Assembly (NCBI GenBank): GCA_036734105.1
Contig: DAIMZH010000005.1
Location: 1 to 64,000, forward strand
Direction: 5' to 3'
Length of the DNA stretch: 64,000 nucleotides
Origin: Azoarcus_F sp036734105
Lineage (GTDB): Bacteria > Pseudomonadota > Gammaproteobacteria > Burkholderiales > Rhodocyclaceae
Both the position numbers and the translations under genes were made by a program. The notes under the pieces were generated by a model. The model had not been told where the DNA came from, searched no databases, and was given only the letters and a program-made list of their open reading frames with translations. This document shows, piece by piece, positions 61,927-64,000 of the stretch; position 1 is the first letter of the stretch; the number at the start of each line of letters is the position of its first letter.

Positions 61927-63138
61927 ATGTTGAAGTTTCCCATTTACCTCGATTATTCGGCCACGACACCGGTTGATCCACGTGTGGCCGCCAAGATGAT
62001 TCCCTGGCTGACCGAGCACTTCGGCAATCCGGCGAGCCGCTCCCATGCCTATGGTTGGGAAGCCGACAAAGCGGTTGAAGATGCACGCGCAGATGTGGCT
62101 TCACTGGTCGGGGCAGATCCCAAGGAAATCATCTGGACTTCAGGTGCGACAGAGTCCAACAACCTGGCGATCAAGGGCGCAGCCCAGTTTTACAAGAGCA
62201 AGGGCAAACACCTGATCACGCTCAAGACCGAGCACAAGGCTGTGCTGGATACGGTTCGCGAGCTTGAGCGCCAAGGTTTTGAAGCGACCTATCTGGATGT
62301 GCAGGAAAACGGTCTTGTCGACCTCGATGCCTTGCGTGCAGCGATCCGGCCCGACACCATTGTGGTATCCGTCATGATGGTGAACAACGAAATCGGCGTG
62401 ATTCAACCGATCGCCGAGATTGGCGAGCTGTGCCGCGAGAAGGGTATCGTGTTCCATGTTGACGCGGCACAGGCCACGGGCAAGGTGGCGATTGATCTGA
62501 CGAAGCTGAAGGTTGATCTGATGTCGTTCTCGGCGCACAAGACCTACGGCCCCAAGGGCATAGGTGCGCTGTATGTGCGCCGCAAGCCAAGAATACGTCT
62601 GGAAGCGCAGATGCATGGCGGCGGGCACGAACGCGGTTTGCGCTCCGGCACCCTGGCGACGCATCAGATCGTCGGTATGGGTGAGGCGTTTCGTATCGCC
62701 CGGGAAGAGATGGGTGCCGAGAATGAGCGTGTCCGCATGTTGCGTGATCGCTTGATGAATGGCTTCAGCGACATGGAAGCGGTGTTTGTCAATGGTGATC
62801 TTGACAGCCGTGTGCCGCATAATCTCAACATCTCGTTTGCCTATGTGGAAGGCGAGTCATTGATCATGGCCATCAAGGATGTGGCAGTGTCTTCAGGGTC
62901 GGCGTGTACCTCCGCCAGTCTGGAGCCATCTTATGTGCTGCGTGCGCTTGGTCGCAATGACGAGCTGGCTCATAGCTCGATTCGTTTCACCATTGGTCGT
63001 TTTACGAGCGAAGAAGAAATCGACTACACAATCCAGTTGCTGCGCCAGAAGATTGGCAAGTTGCGCGAGCTGTCTCCTTTGTGGGAGATGGTTCAGGATG
63101 GTGTGGATCTGAGCACTGTTCAGTGGGCAGCACACTGA
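61927..63138 (+). CDS. iscS: Cysteine desulfurase IscS
   Basis: Supplies sulfur from cysteine for Fe-S clusters and tRNA thiolation. The 403 residues match E. coli IscS (404) closely, with PLP Lys205 in SFSAHKTYGPKG, catalytic Cys327 in SSGSACTSASLEP, and the C-terminal PLWEM...VQWAAH tail that docks IscU. GGAG lies upstream of the ATG. Its position immediately before iscU is standard. Confidence 0.98.
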   Translation: MLKFPIYLDYSATTPVDPRVAAKMIPWLTEHFGNPASRSHAYGWEADKAVEDARADVASLVGADPKEIIWTSGATESNNLAIKGAAQFYKSKGKHLITLKTEHKAVLDTVRELERQGFEATYLDVQENGLVDLDALRAAIRPDTIVVSVMMVNNEIGVIQPIAEIGELCREKGIVFHVDAAQATGKVAIDLTKLKVDLMSFSAHKTYGPKGIGALYVRRKPRIRLEAQMHGGGHERGLRSGTLATHQIVGMGEAFRIAREEMGAENERVRMLRDRLMNGFSDMEAVFVNGDLDSRVPHNLNISFAYVEGESLIMAIKDVAVSSGSACTSASLEPSYVLRALGRNDELAHSSIRFTIGRFTSEEEIDYTIQLLRQKIGKLRELSPLWEMVQDGVDLSTVQWAAH

Positions 63139-63168
63139 TAACCCCGGACAAACAGCAGGAGAGCAATC

Positions 63169-63561
63169 ATGGCATATAGCGAAAAAGTACTCGACCATTA
63201 TGAAAACCCGCGCAATGTGGGCGCGTTTTCCAAGGACGACGATGGCGTGGGCACCGGCATGGTGGGTGCACCAGCCTGTGGCGACGTGATGAAGCTGCAG
63301 ATCAAGGTGGGCGCCGACGGCGTCATTCAAGACGCCAAGTTCAAGACTTATGGCTGCGGTTCGGCTATTGCTTCCAGCTCACTGGTGACCGAGTGGGTGA
63401 AGGGCAAGACCGTCGACCAGGCGCTGGAGATCAAGAACACCCAGATCGCCGAGGAGCTGGCCTTGCCGCCGGTGAAGATTCATTGTTCCATCCTGGCCGA
63501 AGATGCCATCAAGGCAGCGGTCGAGGACTACAAGAACAAACACGTGAGTCAAGGTGGCTGA
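63169..63561 (+). CDS. iscU: Fe-S cluster scaffold protein IscU
   Basis: Scaffold on which [2Fe-2S] clusters are built. The 130 residues include the ligand cysteines in GAPACGDVMKL, TYGCGSAIASSS and KIHCSILAEDA and the LPPVK motif recognised by HscA. AGGAG precedes the ATG by 7 bases. It follows iscS by 30 bases. Confidence 0.98.
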   Translation: MAYSEKVLDHYENPRNVGAFSKDDDGVGTGMVGAPACGDVMKLQIKVGADGVIQDAKFKTYGCGSAIASSSLVTEWVKGKTVDQALEIKNTQIAEELALPPVKIHCSILAEDAIKAAVEDYKNKHVSQGG

Positions 63562-63562
63562 C

Positions 63563-63886
63563 ATGGGCGTGAGTCTGAGCGAACGGGCAGCGAGTCATAT
63601 CTCTAACTTCATGATGCGGCGTGGCAAGGGTGTAGGCATTCGTCTGGGTGTTCGCACCTCGGGTTGCTCTGGTATGGCCTACAAGCTGGAGTTTGCCGAT
63701 GATGCGCATGACGATGATGTGGTGTTTGAGTGTCACGGTGTACGCGTGCTGGTCGACCCCAAGAGCCTGCCCTATCTGGAAGGCACCGAGCTTGATTTTG
63801 TTCGGGAGGGCTTGAACGAAGGGTTCAAGTTCAACAACCCGAACGTCAAGGACGAGTGTGGTTGTGGCGAAAGCTTCAATGTCTGA
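63563..63886 (+). CDS. iscA: A-type Fe-S carrier protein IscA
   Basis: A 107-residue A-type carrier that passes clusters to [4Fe-4S] targets. The three conserved cysteines lie in TSGCSGMAYKLEF and DECGCGESF. The ATG at 63563 is 1 base past the iscU stop; a GTG at 63554 would overlap iscU and is less likely. Confidence 0.97.
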   Translation: MGVSLSERAASHISNFMMRRGKGVGIRLGVRTSGCSGMAYKLEFADDAHDDDVVFECHGVRVLVDPKSLPYLEGTELDFVREGLNEGFKFNNPNVKDECGCGESFNV

Positions 63887-63901
63887 TTGGGGTGTGCATC
63901 C

Positions 63902-64000
63902 ATGAGCGTGACGATGCCGGTTGATCTGCAGCAGGATTTTTTCGCGCTGTTCGGCTTGCCGCGCAGTTTTGCAGTGGATGAAAACGCGCTTGAATCCGCT
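63902..64000 (+). CDS. hscB: Fe-S co-chaperone HscB (3' partial)
   Basis: Only the first 33 codons are in the window. They read QQDFFALFGLPRSFAVDE, which is the start of the J domain of HscB/Hsc20 co-chaperones that bring IscU to HscA. The place after iscA agrees with the isc order. hscA and fdx are expected beyond the edge. Confidence 0.9.
   Translation, partial: MSVTMPVDLQQDFFALFGLPRSFAVDENALESA

Overview
The window reads as a chromosomal segment of a betaproteobacterium, most likely a denitrification-capable member of the Rhodocyclales (Azoarcus/Thauera-like). This is inferred from gene content, operon layout and the high G+C coding style, not from a database search. It is gene-dense, mostly housekeeping, and has a partial gene at each edge. 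No rRNA, CRISPR array, phage or intact transposon was seen.

Layout. 1-2.9 kb: a DUF2868 membrane protein (partial), a DUF3482 GTPase, and a convergent ScsD-like thioredoxin-fold protein. 3.1-9.4 kb (minus): the pyruvate dehydrogenase operon aceE-aceF-lpdA, with a promoter before it. 9.6-14.6 kb: a periplasmic binding protein gene divergent from a multi-PAS sensor kinase and a FixJ-like regulator. 14.6-20.1 kb: a K+/H+ antiporter, then folD-purE-purK-sua5. 20.1 kb: tRNA-Ala(CGC) with promoter and terminator, followed by about 0.7 kb with no convincing gene. 21-28.7 kb: a heme d1 biosynthesis cluster, nirE divergent from nirC-F-DL-G-H-J-N, with an FNR/DNR-type promoter in the divergent gap. No nirS is present in the window.

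28.8-33.1 kb (minus): acylphosphatase, a SulP anion transporter broken by one in-frame TGA, and metG. 33.2-38.2 kb: an OmpA-like lipoprotein, apbC/mrp, dcd, and an Orn/Lys/Arg decarboxylase. 38.2-40.3 kb (minus): thyA-folA and a phasin with a strong promoter and palindrome. 40.5-40.8 kb: a REP-like palindrome and a hairpin-forming tandem repeat. 40.8-44.3 kb (minus): kdsD-kdsC-lptC-lptA followed by an enoyl-CoA hydratase where lptB would be expected. 44.5-52.4 kb: mlaF-E-D-A-C-B, an ABC-2 exporter pair, ibaG, murA and dnaQ.

52.4-56.9 kb (minus): mutS, a spermidine-synthase-like protein and an FAD oxidoreductase, translationally coupled. 57-57.65 kb: a scar with a structured element, a perfect hairpin, and truncated VapC-like and MNT-nucleotidyltransferase remnants. 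57.6-64 kb: suhB divergent from trmJ, cysE, then the Fe-S assembly operon iscR, a second cysteine desulfurase, iscS, iscU, iscA and hscB (cut by the edge). The iscR promoter carries an IscR-type box.

Together these cover central carbon entry, one-carbon/purine/dTMP synthesis, cell-envelope construction (LPS, phospholipid trafficking, peptidoglycan), Fe-S assembly and anaerobic nitrite respiration cofactor synthesis. I found no clearly new multi-gene system. The best leads are the orphan binding protein with its sensor kinase, the tandem hairpin repeat at a synteny break, the toxin-antitoxin scar and the interrupted SulP gene.
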